A stretch of DNA of 35,265 nt from Chloroflexia bacterium. GTDB lineage: Bacteria > Chloroflexota > Chloroflexia > Thermobaculales > Thermobaculaceae. The translations under genes were made by a program, and so were the position numbers. Positions 27,358 to 34,006 of this stretch are shown piece by piece. Under the pieces are notes generated by a model. The model searched no databases, was not told the origin of the DNA, and saw only the letters and a list, made by a program, of their open reading frames with translations. The number at the start of each line of letters is the position of its first letter. Positions within the stretch are counted from its first letter, which is position 1. Where the stretch lies: assembly GCA_030446765.1 (NCBI GenBank), contig JAUJMR010000018.1, positions 7,454 to 42,718 of the forward strand. Reading direction: 5' to 3'.

Positions 27358-29144
27358 GCGTGGCCAAATGGAGCGATGCCAGGTCCGCCGAGGAACGTCT
27401 ATCCCCAGCTGAGGATTGCGTGCTGGAGCTGCTCGCGCGGATGCCCCTCCTGTGGACGGCGGCCGTGCGCGCACTCGCCGGGCTCTCCTCCGACCCAACC
27501 GCGTTCAGGTGCCTGGACGGGATGGAGCAGAAAGGGCTGGTAGGCTGGCTGCGGCCGCCCCTGTGGGGCAGGAACTCGCCCAGGCTGTTCCACCTCACCG
27601 ACCTCGGGGTGGCGACCGCGGCGCTCAGGCGGGGCGTGGACCCGGTGCAATTGGCCCGCTCCCACGGGCTGCGGGGCGAGGACCTGCTCGCCGAGCTGCC
27701 CGGGCTGCCGTATCTGGCGGCGCTGTACGAGCTGGCCGCGGGGCTCGTGCCACAGGGCGGCAGGCTCGCGGACTGGAGGCGGCCGTGGCGGCGGTATTAT
27801 CACAAGCCGACCGCGAAGGCGCTCCAGAGCGTCTCCCTGCCCGCGTACGCCGAGGTGTCGACGAGCACCGACCGGACTGCGCCCTACCTGCTGCTGCCCG
27901 ACGTGGGTGAGCGTCCGATGGCCTCCTTCGAGCCCGCGCTCCGGGGGCTCATCGGCTACCGGGCGTTCCGCCGGGGCGACCTGCCAGACCTGGTCGTGGC
28001 GACGACGAGCGAGCGGCGAGCGCTCGCCTGGCGGGACCTGCTGGAGGCGGTACGCCACGACAAGGACGCCGCGCCCCTCCCGGCCCACGTGTTCACCTGG
28101 GAGGAGGTCGGCGAGGGGCTCGCGGGGCGTCTCCCGACCCGGCTGCCCATGAAGCAGCACGTCGCGCCCTTCGACCTCGATACCCTGGAGCCTGCAGGGC
28201 AGGGGAGGTCGCTGCCCCGACCGGTGAGCGCGGGCCTGGCACGCCGGCGGGCGGGGTCAGGAGAGGCGGCGCTCGAGCTCTCCCCGGACTGCAGGGAGCT
28301 GCTCGCGCTCGTGGGCAGGCATCCGTTCCTCGCGACCGGCGATCTGGCCACTCTCACCGGCCGGCGCGCGGACACGGTGGCGCGGCTTGTGGCCCGCCTT
28401 GGAAGGAGCGCGCTGCTGCGCCGGGTCGGGGAGGGAGAGCTCGGGTCGGCTGCCGCCGGGATCGAGGTTGTCGAGCTTACGAGGGAGGGGCTCTCGGTCG
28501 TGGCCGCGCAGGCCGGCCTCACGCCGGCGGCCGCCGTGAAGTTCAACCACCTCTCCGGCGGAGGGCCGGACGCACCCTTCGGACAGCGGCGGGCGCTCGC
28601 GCGGGATCCGAAGCACACGCTGGGCACGAACCGGGTATTCGTGGCCTTGTATTGCGTGGCGGCGGAGTGGCAGAGCAGGGGCTACGCGTACCGCGTCCTC
28701 GAGTGGCGGAGCGCGGCGGCCTGCGCCCAGGGAGACGTGCGCCCGGACGGATACGGGGTCCTGGGGCTTGGCCCGGTGCGCTACGCGTTCGAGCTCGAGT
28801 ACGACCGCGACACCGAGCAGCGGCGGGACCTGCTGGCCAAGTTCGACGCGTACCAACGCCGGCTCACCACGGGGCGCGGCGAGACCTTCCCCACCCTGCT
28901 CGTCGTGACCCAGAACCGCGACTCGGAGCAGCGTATCGCGGACGCCGTGCTCACCGGGTACGCGGGTTCGGGAGCTCTGCTGCCCGTGCTGATCACCACC
29001 GGTGCGCGGATCCGTGCAGACTGCGACGGGCTGCTGGGATGCATCTGGCGCGAGCCCGTGGATCATGGCCGCCGTCACTGGCTGGTCCGTCCCACCGTCG
29101 CGCCCCTCGGCTACGGTTGCCCGCCGTCCGAAGCCTTTGCTTAG
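27354..29144 (+). CDS. Replication-relaxation family protein
   Basis: A 596-residue protein. It has two winged-helix-like regions: residues about 15-85 (ELLARMPLLWTAAVRALAGL, then GLVGWLRP) and about 320-400 (LLALVGRHPFLATGDLATLT, then RVGEGELG). The C-terminal part is KHTLGTNRVFVALYCVA, then VRPDGYGVL, FELEYDRDTEQRRDLLAKFD and YQRRLTT, the signature of the replication-relaxation (Replic_Relax) family linked to plasmid replication and DNA relaxation. It follows the coupling ATPase directly (GTGA overlap) and, with no other relaxase visible, is the best candidate for processing the transfer origin. GTG 27354 is used; GTG 27360 is an alternative. Confidence 0.75.
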   Translation: MSVAKWSDARSAEERLSPAEDCVLELLARMPLLWTAAVRALAGLSSDPTAFRCLDGMEQKGLVGWLRPPLWGRNSPRLFHLTDLGVATAALRRGVDPVQLARSHGLRGEDLLAELPGLPYLAALYELAAGLVPQGGRLADWRRPWRRYYHKPTAKALQSVSLPAYAEVSTSTDRTAPYLLLPDVGERPMASFEPALRGLIGYRAFRRGDLPDLVVATTSERRALAWRDLLEAVRHDKDAAPLPAHVFTWEEVGEGLAGRLPTRLPMKQHVAPFDLDTLEPAGQGRSLPRPVSAGLARRRAGSGEAALELSPDCRELLALVGRHPFLATGDLATLTGRRADTVARLVARLGRSALLRRVGEGELGSAAAGIEVVELTREGLSVVAAQAGLTPAAAVKFNHLSGGGPDAPFGQRRALARDPKHTLGTNRVFVALYCVAAEWQSRGYAYRVLEWRSAAACAQGDVRPDGYGVLGLGPVRYAFELEYDRDTEQRRDLLAKFDAYQRRLTTGRGETFPTLLVVTQNRDSEQRIADAVLTGYAGSGALLPVLITTGARIRADCDGLLGCIWREPVDHGRRHWLVRPTVAPLGYGCPPSEAFA

Positions 29145-29152
29145 ACCGGGGG

Positions 29153-29179
29153 CGGAAGGAGGAAACACTGGGGCTTCCG
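29153..29179 (+). terminator. Hairpin after the transfer operon
   Basis: CGGAAG (29153-29158) pairs with CTTCCG (29174-29179) across 15 bases, starting nine bases after the stop of the replication-relaxation gene. There is no U-tract. A weak terminator candidate. Confidence 0.25.
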
Positions 29180-29301
29180 GGGTCGCGAGTACTTGGCGCA
29201 GGTGCGCGAGTCAAAAGTCCTTGCGCAGTCCGCGGCGCGCCTGGGGTAATTGCCCAGCATGATGGCAGAGTGAATCGATGACTTGCAATGGCCTCCCTCC
29301 C

Positions 29302-29343
29302 GTGTCTCAAGGTGGGCGAGTGCACTCGCCCACCTTGAGACAC
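29302..29343. repeat. Perfect 42-bp palindrome
   Basis: The left arm 29302-29322 begins GTGTCTCAAGGTGGGCGAGT, and the right arm 29323-29343 is its exact reverse complement with no spacer; the centre is GAGTGCACTC. It lies about 160 bases past the transfer operon. No U-tract follows, so it is not a classical terminator. A hairpin or cruciform at an origin of transfer or replication, or a U-less terminator, are the options. Confidence 0.9.
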
Positions 29344-29447
29344 ACCCTACGGACGCAAGCCTTAGTTGCTCCCTGCGACCTCGTCACGCTCGTGATTGCC
29401 CAACGCATGCCGCAGATCCGTGGATAACTCTATTGACTACGCCCGAA

Positions 29448-29467
29448 TCATGGTCTACTCATGGTAG
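29448..29467. promoter_or_regulatory. Paired TCATGGT repeats before the Cro-like gene
   Basis: TCATGGT occurs at 29448-29454 and 29459-29465, 11 bases apart, so both face the same side of the helix. The second extends to CATGGTAG (29460-29467), a motif that recurs before rep. Likely operator of the Cro-like gene that begins 40 bases later. Confidence 0.4.
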
Positions 29468-29506
29468 TGGGTAAACTTCTGAACCCGGAATACTGAGGGG
29501 GCCCGC

Positions 29507-29734
29507 ATGACCGGAATCGACCTGCTCACGGAGTTGCGCAAGAACGGACTCAGGCAGAAGGACCTAGCCGAGAGGCTGGGGGTGTCCGCGGCGGCGATCA
29601 GCAAGTACGTGAACGGCCGAAAGCGGATCACGCCGGAGCGCGCGGAGCTGTTCATGCGGACCATTCACCGCGCGCCGGCGGGGCCGGATATCGCGACGGA
29701 CGGACAGGAGTCACACGATCAAGCGATAGCCTGA
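29507..29734 (+). CDS. Cro/C1-type helix-turn-helix regulator
   Basis: A 75-residue DNA-binding protein. Residues about 5-58 form an HTH_3 domain: LLTELRKNGLRQKDLAERLG, VSAAAISKYVNGRKRITPER, where the recognition helix begins AAISKYVNG. The remaining 17 residues are a polar tail. ATG 29507 follows a G-rich stretch, GAGGGGGCCC. Position between the palindrome and rep suggests control of replication or transfer genes. It is not the long repressor type with a protease domain. Confidence 0.85.
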   Translation: MTGIDLLTELRKNGLRQKDLAERLGVSAAAISKYVNGRKRITPERAELFMRTIHRAPAGPDIATDGQESHDQAIA

Positions 29735-29755
29735 ATACCGACCTAAAAAGGAGAA

Positions 29756-29797
29756 GGGCCCGAAGTTCGTGCTTGGCGGCGGAGAACTTCAGGACCC
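29756..29797 (+). other. Stem-loop in the rep leader
   Basis: GGGCCCGAAGTTC (29756-29768) pairs with GAACTTCAGGACCC (29784-29797), one bulge and one mismatch, around a 15-base loop containing CTTGGCGGC. The loop carries a UUGG (YUNR-type) sequence, the kind used in antisense RNA contact loops of copy-control systems. It precedes rep and overlaps the start of the small leader ORF. Confidence 0.45.
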
Positions 29798-29912
29798 AAA
29801 CTACCGTCTGATGGGATTATACACGATCTACCATGCGGCGCAATACCTTCGCATACCTATTTTTGCGCCGTGTTTACAAACCGCGGGCACCCGGGCCAGG
29901 GCGATCCTGTGA
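29769..29912 (+). CDS. Short leader ORF coupled to rep
   Basis: GTG 29769 to TGA 29910-29912 encodes 47 residues (VLGGGELQDPNYRLMGLYTI, then YHAAQYLRIPIFAP). The stop overlaps the rep start GTG 29909 as GTGA, the same coupling seen at many junctions here, which supports both. LYTIYHAAQYLRIP resembles the first helix of excisionase/MerR-like DNA-binding proteins, but the rest does not. AAGGAG lies about 15 bases upstream, farther than usual; ATG 29811 is an alternative start. It may be a regulatory leader peptide rather than a functional protein. Confidence 0.4.
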   Translation: MLGGGELQDPNYRLMGLYTIYHAAQYLRIPIFAPCLQTAGTRARAIL

Positions 29913-30721
29913 CGGAGCGCACCCCCGAGCGCCACAGGCAGCGGGTGGCCGCGCCCTTCCCTGGGTTCCGCAGGCCTACGTATACCCAGGTGCCCGATGA
30001 GTTCTTCGACATCGCGCCCGGACTCCTCGAGCGCCACCTCAAGATCATGCTGTACGTCATGCGCCGGACGTTCGGCTTCAAGAAGACCGCAGACAGGATC
30101 AGCATCTCGCAGTTCCTGGACGGCATCACGACGCGCGATGGACGGCGGCTAGACCGCGGCTGCGGATTGAGTAAGAAGCCGCTGCTGGAGGGCTTGAAGG
30201 AGCTCGAGACGGCCGGCCTCCTCACCGTTGTGCGAACCACGAACCGGCACGACGGCCATGCGGTGAACGAGTACGAACTCCACCTGCGGCCGGACGAGCC
30301 CATCCGCACCGACGGGCTGCACGACTTCGGTGGTTTCCGCAAGCAGGTCAAGTACGTCCAAGTGCCCGACGAGCTGTTCGACGTGCTGTTGCCGGACCTC
30401 AGCGCGGGTGAGCTGAAGCTCTTGCTGTTCATCATCCGGCAGACCCAGGGCTTCGGGCGTGAGTCCGTGGCGCTCCCGCGCAGGGAGATCTTGGAGGGTA
30501 TCTATGCCTCGGACGGCAAGCCGCTCGCTCAGGGTGCGGGCATCGGCGAGCGCCACCTGAAGGAGGCCAAGAAGCGCCTTCGGGCCAGCAATATCATCGA
30601 GACCGAAGAAAGACGCTCCCCCGACGGGCGTGGGGAGGCCACGGTTTACCGGCTCAAAGTGCTGCGATCGGAGCAGGGGGTTGCAGAGAATGCGCCTAGG
30701 GGGGGGCAAGAAGTCGCCTAG
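29909..30721 (+). CDS. Replication initiator, N-terminal part (twin winged helix)
   Basis: 270 residues. Two similar halves each carry a winged-helix-like unit: residues about 15-110 (YTQVPDEFFDIAPGLLERHL, LKIMLYVMRRTFGFKK, LSKKPLLEGLKELETAGLL) and about 130-245 (YVQVPDELFDVLLPDLSAGE, LKLLLFIIRQTQGFGRES, IGERHLKEAKKRLRASNIIE). The Y-x-Q-V-P-D-E-x-F-D opening is repeated, a sign of internal duplication, as in phage- and plasmid-type replication proteins related to lambda O and Rep families. The frame ends at TAG 30719-30721 just after an eight-G run, while the following DNA continues with a coding frame. The full protein was probably longer. GTG 29909 is chosen because it overlaps the leader ORF; GTG 29870 is possible. 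Confidence 0.75.
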   Translation: MTERTPERHRQRVAAPFPGFRRPTYTQVPDEFFDIAPGLLERHLKIMLYVMRRTFGFKKTADRISISQFLDGITTRDGRRLDRGCGLSKKPLLEGLKELETAGLLTVVRTTNRHDGHAVNEYELHLRPDEPIRTDGLHDFGGFRKQVKYVQVPDELFDVLLPDLSAGELKLLLFIIRQTQGFGRESVALPRREILEGIYASDGKPLAQGAGIGERHLKEAKKRLRASNIIETEERRSPDGRGEATVYRLKVLRSEQGVAENAPRGGQEVA

Positions 30722-30834
30722 GGGGGTACGAGTTCCGCCAAGAGGGGGTCGCGTCTCTACCGAGGAGGGGGGTACCGTCTCCGCCACCCCTCGGCGGAGA
30801 TTGCCATCCGCCTGACGGGGCGCAAACTCCGCCA
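30692..30834. repeat. G-rich iteron-like array of about 22 bp period (candidate oriV)
   Basis: CGCCTAGGGGGG occurs at 30693-30704 and again at 30715-30726. CGCC starts recur at 30693, 30715, 30737, 30782, 30809 and 30830, and runs of five to eight G start at 30699, 30721, 30744 and 30767. Spacings are 22-23 bases for the G runs, two turns of the helix. The array lies in the rep linker, as the origin iterons do in lambda gene O. The G runs could also form a quadruplex. Origin function is inferred. Confidence 0.55.
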
Positions 30835-31434
30835 AACAACAAACATGAGACCCGAACAGTTCAGCATGAAACACCGCAACAACAGGACGGCGACGCGGAT
30901 GTTGTTGCTTTGCTCTGTGCCATTGGTGTTACCCGAAAGACCGCGGAGGCGCTAGCACACCTCTACCCGGCCGAGAGGATCATCGCACAGATCGATATGC
31001 TCACCCTCAGGCACGCAGACAACCCTCCCGCAATGCTGGTGCGCGCCATTCAGGAAGATTGGGCCGCGCCGCCCGGCTACGGGAAGCAGGAGTCGGATGA
31101 CGCTGTCGACATTTGGGACACTGTGCCCGTTCATAGGGAAAAAGCAGACGAGTGGCGGGAGCGGATGATCTCGCAGTATCGTGTGGACGCGGAGACGCAG
31201 GCGTCGTGGGAACAGGTACGTGGCTGGGTGCCCACGTTCGCCGGTCGCACCTCGTGTCCCGACTGGCTCGGCAACGCCGTGTTGCTTCCGCCCGGCACCG
31301 GCTACGCCGAAGTGCTTTTGCCGGAGATGATGCACCGGCAGGCGGCCGAGCGCGAGTACCGGGAAGCGGTCGAAGATGCGCTCGCGACGGTGCTGCGCCG
31401 TCGCGTGAAGGTGCGGTTTCGCTACGCCCCTTGA
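30700..31434 (+). CDS. Replication initiator, C-terminal part (DnaA domain I-like)
   Basis: The frame is open from 30700. The convincing portion starts near TTG 30910: ADVVALLCAIGVTRKTAEAL, AHLYPAERIIAQIDMLTLRH, then DNPPAMLVRAIQEDWAAPPG, a helical segment common to plasmid and phage Rep proteins. The end, TSCPDWLGNAVLLPPGTGYA through EYREAVEDALATVLRRRVKV, resembles the DnaA N-terminal domain (a helicase-loading and partner-binding fold). No ribosome site precedes 30910, so it is most likely the continuation of the upstream half. The shift between them can be explained by one extra G in each of the runs at 30699-30706 and 30767-30772; the intervening third frame reads KKSPRGVRVPPRGGRVSTEE. 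Confidence 0.6.
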   Translation, partial: GGARSRLGGYEFRQEGVASLPRRGVPSPPPLGGDCHPPDGAQTPPNNKHETRTVQHETPQQQDGDADVVALLCAIGVTRKTAEALAHLYPAERIIAQIDMLTLRHADNPPAMLVRAIQEDWAAPPGYGKQESDDAVDIWDTVPVHREKADEWRERMISQYRVDAETQASWEQVRGWVPTFAGRTSCPDWLGNAVLLPPGTGYAEVLLPEMMHRQAAEREYREAVEDALATVLRRRVKVRFRYAP

Positions 31435-31440
31435 GGGGTC

Positions 31441-31461
31441 GTCCGGTCGGGTCGGCCGGAC
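31441..31461. terminator. Hairpin between convergent rep and parB
   Basis: GTCCGG (31441-31446) pairs with CCGGAC (31456-31461) over nine bases, seven bases after the rep stop and in the 114-base gap between convergent genes. No U-tract on either side. Candidate bidirectional terminator. Confidence 0.35.
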
Positions 31462-31548
31462 AGCGAGTGCCGCATCCGTCCCTCCGGCAGGCGCATCTCC
31501 CGGCGAAGGCTCCTTCAGATCGCTCCGGCGAAAGGGTACTGCTCCTGC

Positions 31549-32802
31549 TCAGTCGAAACGGGCTCCAAGCGCCGCTTTCATAGCCTCAACGGAATCCCGC
31601 AGCGCGCGGTCCGACTCGTAGCCCTCAGCGAGCGCGCATGCTGCTTCAAGCTCGAGCCGAAGCTTGGAGAAGAGGCAACAGACATCCTCCAGGGGCGGCA
31701 CCCCGTCCGGAGTTGGTTTCGCGGACAGTTTCGCTCGGGAGTCATAGATTGCGTCAAGGCTGGGCCGTACCTCTTCTTCCCAGCCAATCAGCGGATGCGG
31801 TTCAATGATCGCTCGGAGCGCCTCCGTTAGTTCCTTCGCCCGGCGTACCTCCTCGTCCCGCAACTCCGACGGGGATTGGGCCCGCGCGTTCGCCGGCTTC
31901 CCACCGCGCTTCTCTGGGTTAGCTGCGGTCCGCGCCGTTGGGTTAGTGAATTCACTACCCTGCGTGGCAACCGGTTCGGATCCCCGGTGGGTAGTGAATT
32001 CACTAACCCCCGGGACAGAAGGGACACCGCTTCCTGGCCTCAGCCGCCTCAGCCGCCCCCGATTGGGGTTGATGGCCTTGATGTCCTCGAAGGATCGGAG
32101 CCGGCCCGCCCTGACCTCCGCGATCACCGCCGGGCGACTCTCCGGGGGTAGGCGCGTGATCTCGCCCGCCGCGCTCGGGGAGATGGTCTCCTCGCGTACC
32201 AGCACCCCCAACTCGGGGTCTTTCGCCACCCGGAGCATCTCGGCCACGTCGGGCTGATTCCTCCCGATAGTCTTCGCGATCCGGTTCCCCGACCAGCCGT
32301 ACTGTCGCTCCAGGCGCAGCACCGCCTCCATCGCCTCGCCGCGGGTCAGGTCATCGCGCGCGAGGTTCTCCGCGAGCGCCTTGGCGAGTGCACGGTCGTC
32401 CGACTCGTCAACTACCACGCATGGTAGCGCTGCCACGCGCGCCCGTACTGCGGGGTCCTCATGTCCTCGAAGGATGTTCGCCGCCATCACGCGCCGGGCG
32501 CCGGCAACGGTCATGTAGTATCCCGAGCGACCGGGGTCGCGCCGCACGATCAGCGGCTGGATGACGCCCTCGGCGGCAATGGACTCGGCGAGCTCTTCGA
32601 GGTGCCGGAACGTCTGCCGTGGGTTGTCCTTCATGGGCGCGATGCGTTCCGTCGGTACCAGCAGGGCGCGATCCAGCCGATCGAACGAGGCCTCCGCAGC
32701 AGCGGCTTCCTCCTCGCCGGACAACTCCCAGTTACCCGCCTGCTCGACGAGGTGGAGCCTGAGCTTATCGGCCTTGAGCTTCCTTGCGCTAGATGCGGGC
32801 AT
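31549..32802 (-). CDS. parB: ParB/KorB-like partition protein
   Basis: A 417-residue DNA-binding partition protein. Residues about 45-140 form the ParB N-terminal (CTPase) domain: VPTERIAPMKDNPRQTF, LAESIAAEGVIQPLIVRRDP, then GARRVMAANILR where the usual box is GERR, and ENLARDDLT. The helix-turn-helix is RIAKTIGRNQPDVAEMLRVA (about 170-190). A linker with repeated SEFT follows at about 255-300, then a Glu/Leu-rich C-terminal dimerisation region. ATG at 32802 overlaps the parA end by 14 bases, with AAGGAG upstream. An upstream extension to 32940 is only the shadow of parA. The linker DNA carries the twin palindromes described separately. Confidence 0.85.
   Translation of the reverse strand: MPASSARKLKADKLRLHLVEQAGNWELSGEEEAAAAEASFDRLDRALLVPTERIAPMKDNPRQTFRHLEELAESIAAEGVIQPLIVRRDPGRSGYYMTVAGARRVMAANILRGHEDPAVRARVAALPCVVVDESDDRALAKALAENLARDDLTRGEAMEAVLRLERQYGWSGNRIAKTIGRNQPDVAEMLRVAKDPELGVLVREETISPSAAGEITRLPPESRPAVIAEVRAGRLRSFEDIKAINPNRGRLRRLRPGSGVPSVPGVSEFTTHRGSEPVATQGSEFTNPTARTAANPEKRGGKPANARAQSPSELRDEEVRRAKELTEALRAIIEPHPLIGWEEEVRPSLDAIYDSRAKLSAKPTPDGVPPLEDVCCLFSKLRLELEAACALAEGYESDRALRDSVEAMKAALGARFD
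31940..32009. repeat. Twin inverted palindromes inside parB (candidate parS centromere)
   Basis: TAGTGAATTCACTA, a perfect 14-bp palindrome, occurs at 31944-31957 and 31992-32005. With flanks GGGT/CCC the two 21-base units (31940-31960 and 31989-32009) are exact reverse complements of each other, separated by 28 bases. ParB-family proteins bind palindromes of this size, and TTAG...CTAA ends recall KorB operators. The codons spell SEFT twice in the variable linker. Centromere function is inferred. Confidence 0.6.
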
Positions 32803-33460
32803 ACTCGAACAACTCCTTCGCGGCGGCGTCGTATTCGTGGGCGTCCAGATTCCACTCCTCGATCGCGGTGCGCAGCGGCACAGGCGGGAGCATGGGCAGC
32901 GGGGGATCGTAGGTGCCGGCGATATCGCCGATCGTCGCAAGGACCTCGCGGTGGAGCTTCGTGTTGCGCACGGCCGCCGGCAACAGGGCGAGCAGGCGCA
33001 TGTGCGGGCTGACCGAGACGCGCTGCCCCTTGATATTTCGGAGGTACTGCACGAGGTTGACGGCGCCCTGCTGGGACGGGATCACGGGCACGACGAGGAG
33101 GTCCGCGGATTTGAGGGAGTCGATCGCGGCAATCCCTGGCGGCGTGTCTATCACGACGAGCCTGAGTCCCTCGCTCGCTCCCGGCAGCTCCTTCCCCGGC
33201 AGGAGCCGCACGCCCGGCCGTACCATCTCAGGGTGCAGCCGCAGCATCTCGGAAAGATTCTTGCTCGTTACATCTCGGTCGAGCAGTCCGACGACCGGGT
33301 TCTCCTCCGTGCCCCCCAGATACTCGGCGAAGCGCGTCGCCAGGTAGAGGCTGGTCGTGGACTTGGCCGCTCCTCCCTTCTGGGACCCGACGGCGAGTAC
33401 CTTTGTTGCTTTGACGGGGGAGCGGGCGTCGGTCGTGGGCGGGGCCGCCATGAGCGTCAT
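32789..33460 (-). CDS. parA: ParA-family partition ATPase
   Basis: A 223-residue Walker-type partition ATPase. The deviant P-loop is SQKGGAAKSTTSLYLA (residues about 26-41) with both signature lysines. VVGLLDRDVTSKN supplies the switch I aspartate and LRLVVIDTPPG the Walker B-like segment. PVIPSQQGAVNLVQYL follows. Its small size and lack of an N-terminal DNA-binding domain fit the short plasmid ParA type that works with an RHH partner. ATG 33460 overlaps the RHH gene stop by four bases (ATGA). ATG 33451 is a possible alternative. Confidence 0.9.
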   Translation of the reverse strand: MTLMAAPPTTDARSPVKATKVLAVGSQKGGAAKSTTSLYLATRFAEYLGGTEENPVVGLLDRDVTSKNLSEMLRLHPEMVRPGVRLLPGKELPGASEGLRLVVIDTPPGIAAIDSLKSADLLVVPVIPSQQGAVNLVQYLRNIKGQRVSVSPHMRLLALLPAAVRNTKLHREVLATIGDIAGTYDPPLPMLPPVPLRTAIEEWNLDAHEYDAAAKELFEYARI

Positions 33461-33663
33461 CGTCCTGACCTAGGTGCCGCGGTGTGTGAGTCCGTGAGCT
33501 GCCCATGGTAGCTGCGTATTGCCTCGCGGATCAGCTGCGAGCGGTCCGCCGGATGCCCATAGCGCCGGCGGAAGTATGCCTTCATCTCATCGAGCAGCGC
33601 GAGGTCCTCCTGCTGGAGGTAGATGGTGGTGCGCACGTTCTGCCGCGTCTGTAACTCGGGCAT
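33457..33663 (-). CDS. Ribbon-helix-helix regulator of the partition operon
   Basis: A 68-residue protein: NVRTTIYLQQEDLALLDEMK (beta strand and helix A), then RSQLIREAIRSYHGQL (helix B), the RHH/CopG pattern. A strand sequence R-T-T-I-Y-L would contact DNA as a dimer. It is the first gene of a minus-strand operon with parA and parB, as with omega or ParG-type autoregulators. ATG 33663 has AGGAG seven bases upstream. Confidence 0.85.
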   Translation of the reverse strand: MPELQTRQNVRTTIYLQQEDLALLDEMKAYFRRRYGHPADRSQLIREAIRSYHGQLTDSHTAAPRSGR

Positions 33664-34006
33664 GCCGTTCTCCTGCGGTCCTGCACGTATGTCTATGATG
33701 TCAGTGTGGTCTGACTACGCCCGGTGCATCAAGGATGTGTAAACACACGCTTATATCCGCACACGTACCGAGACGACGAGCGTGGCGCTCTCGGTTCTGT
33801 TGCCGTGGCGTGGGCGGTAGAGTTGCTGGTCAAAGATACGGATGACGTCTTCCATCGGGGATCAGTTGGTTTCGGTCGCCAAAAAGGTCCTCAGCAGTAT
33901 GGTCGCCGAGCCTTGTGGCGGCCGACCATCCTCGAGGGTGAAGATCGACCCAGCCAGGGACACCGTCCGGTGTTGCCCCGCCCTCGACCTCCGGAGGACA
34001 ACAGGC
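33664..34006. other. Intergenic region upstream of the partition operon
   Basis: Non-coding region between the divergent RHH-parA-parB operon and the right-hand genes. It contains the 12-mer TGACTACGCCCG (33712-33723, also at 29434-29445) and TGTGTAAACACA. Open frames crossing 33724-34038 and 33842-34537 have no ribosome site at their starts and look like GC-driven shadows. Confidence 0.5.
33736..33747. promoter_or_regulatory. TGTGTAAACACA dyad upstream of the partition operon
   Basis: TGTGT-AA-ACACA is an inverted repeat with a two-base centre, 73 bases before the RHH start. Candidate operator for the RHH protein or for ParA/ParB feedback. Confidence 0.3.

Larger units (their letters stand above)
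29145..29506. other. Intergenic region with large palindrome and candidate operators
   Basis: About 360 bases between the transfer operon and the Cro-like gene. It contains a hairpin just after the stop, a perfect 42-bp palindrome, a TTGACT hexamer at 29433-29438 and a pair of TCATGGT repeats, each listed separately. No coding sequence is supported. Confidence 0.6.

Noticed and set aside
25816-27498. 560-codon antisense ORF opposite the VirD4-like gene
   Set aside because: Mirror of conserved ATPase motifs; composition and lack of a ribosome site mark it as a shadow.
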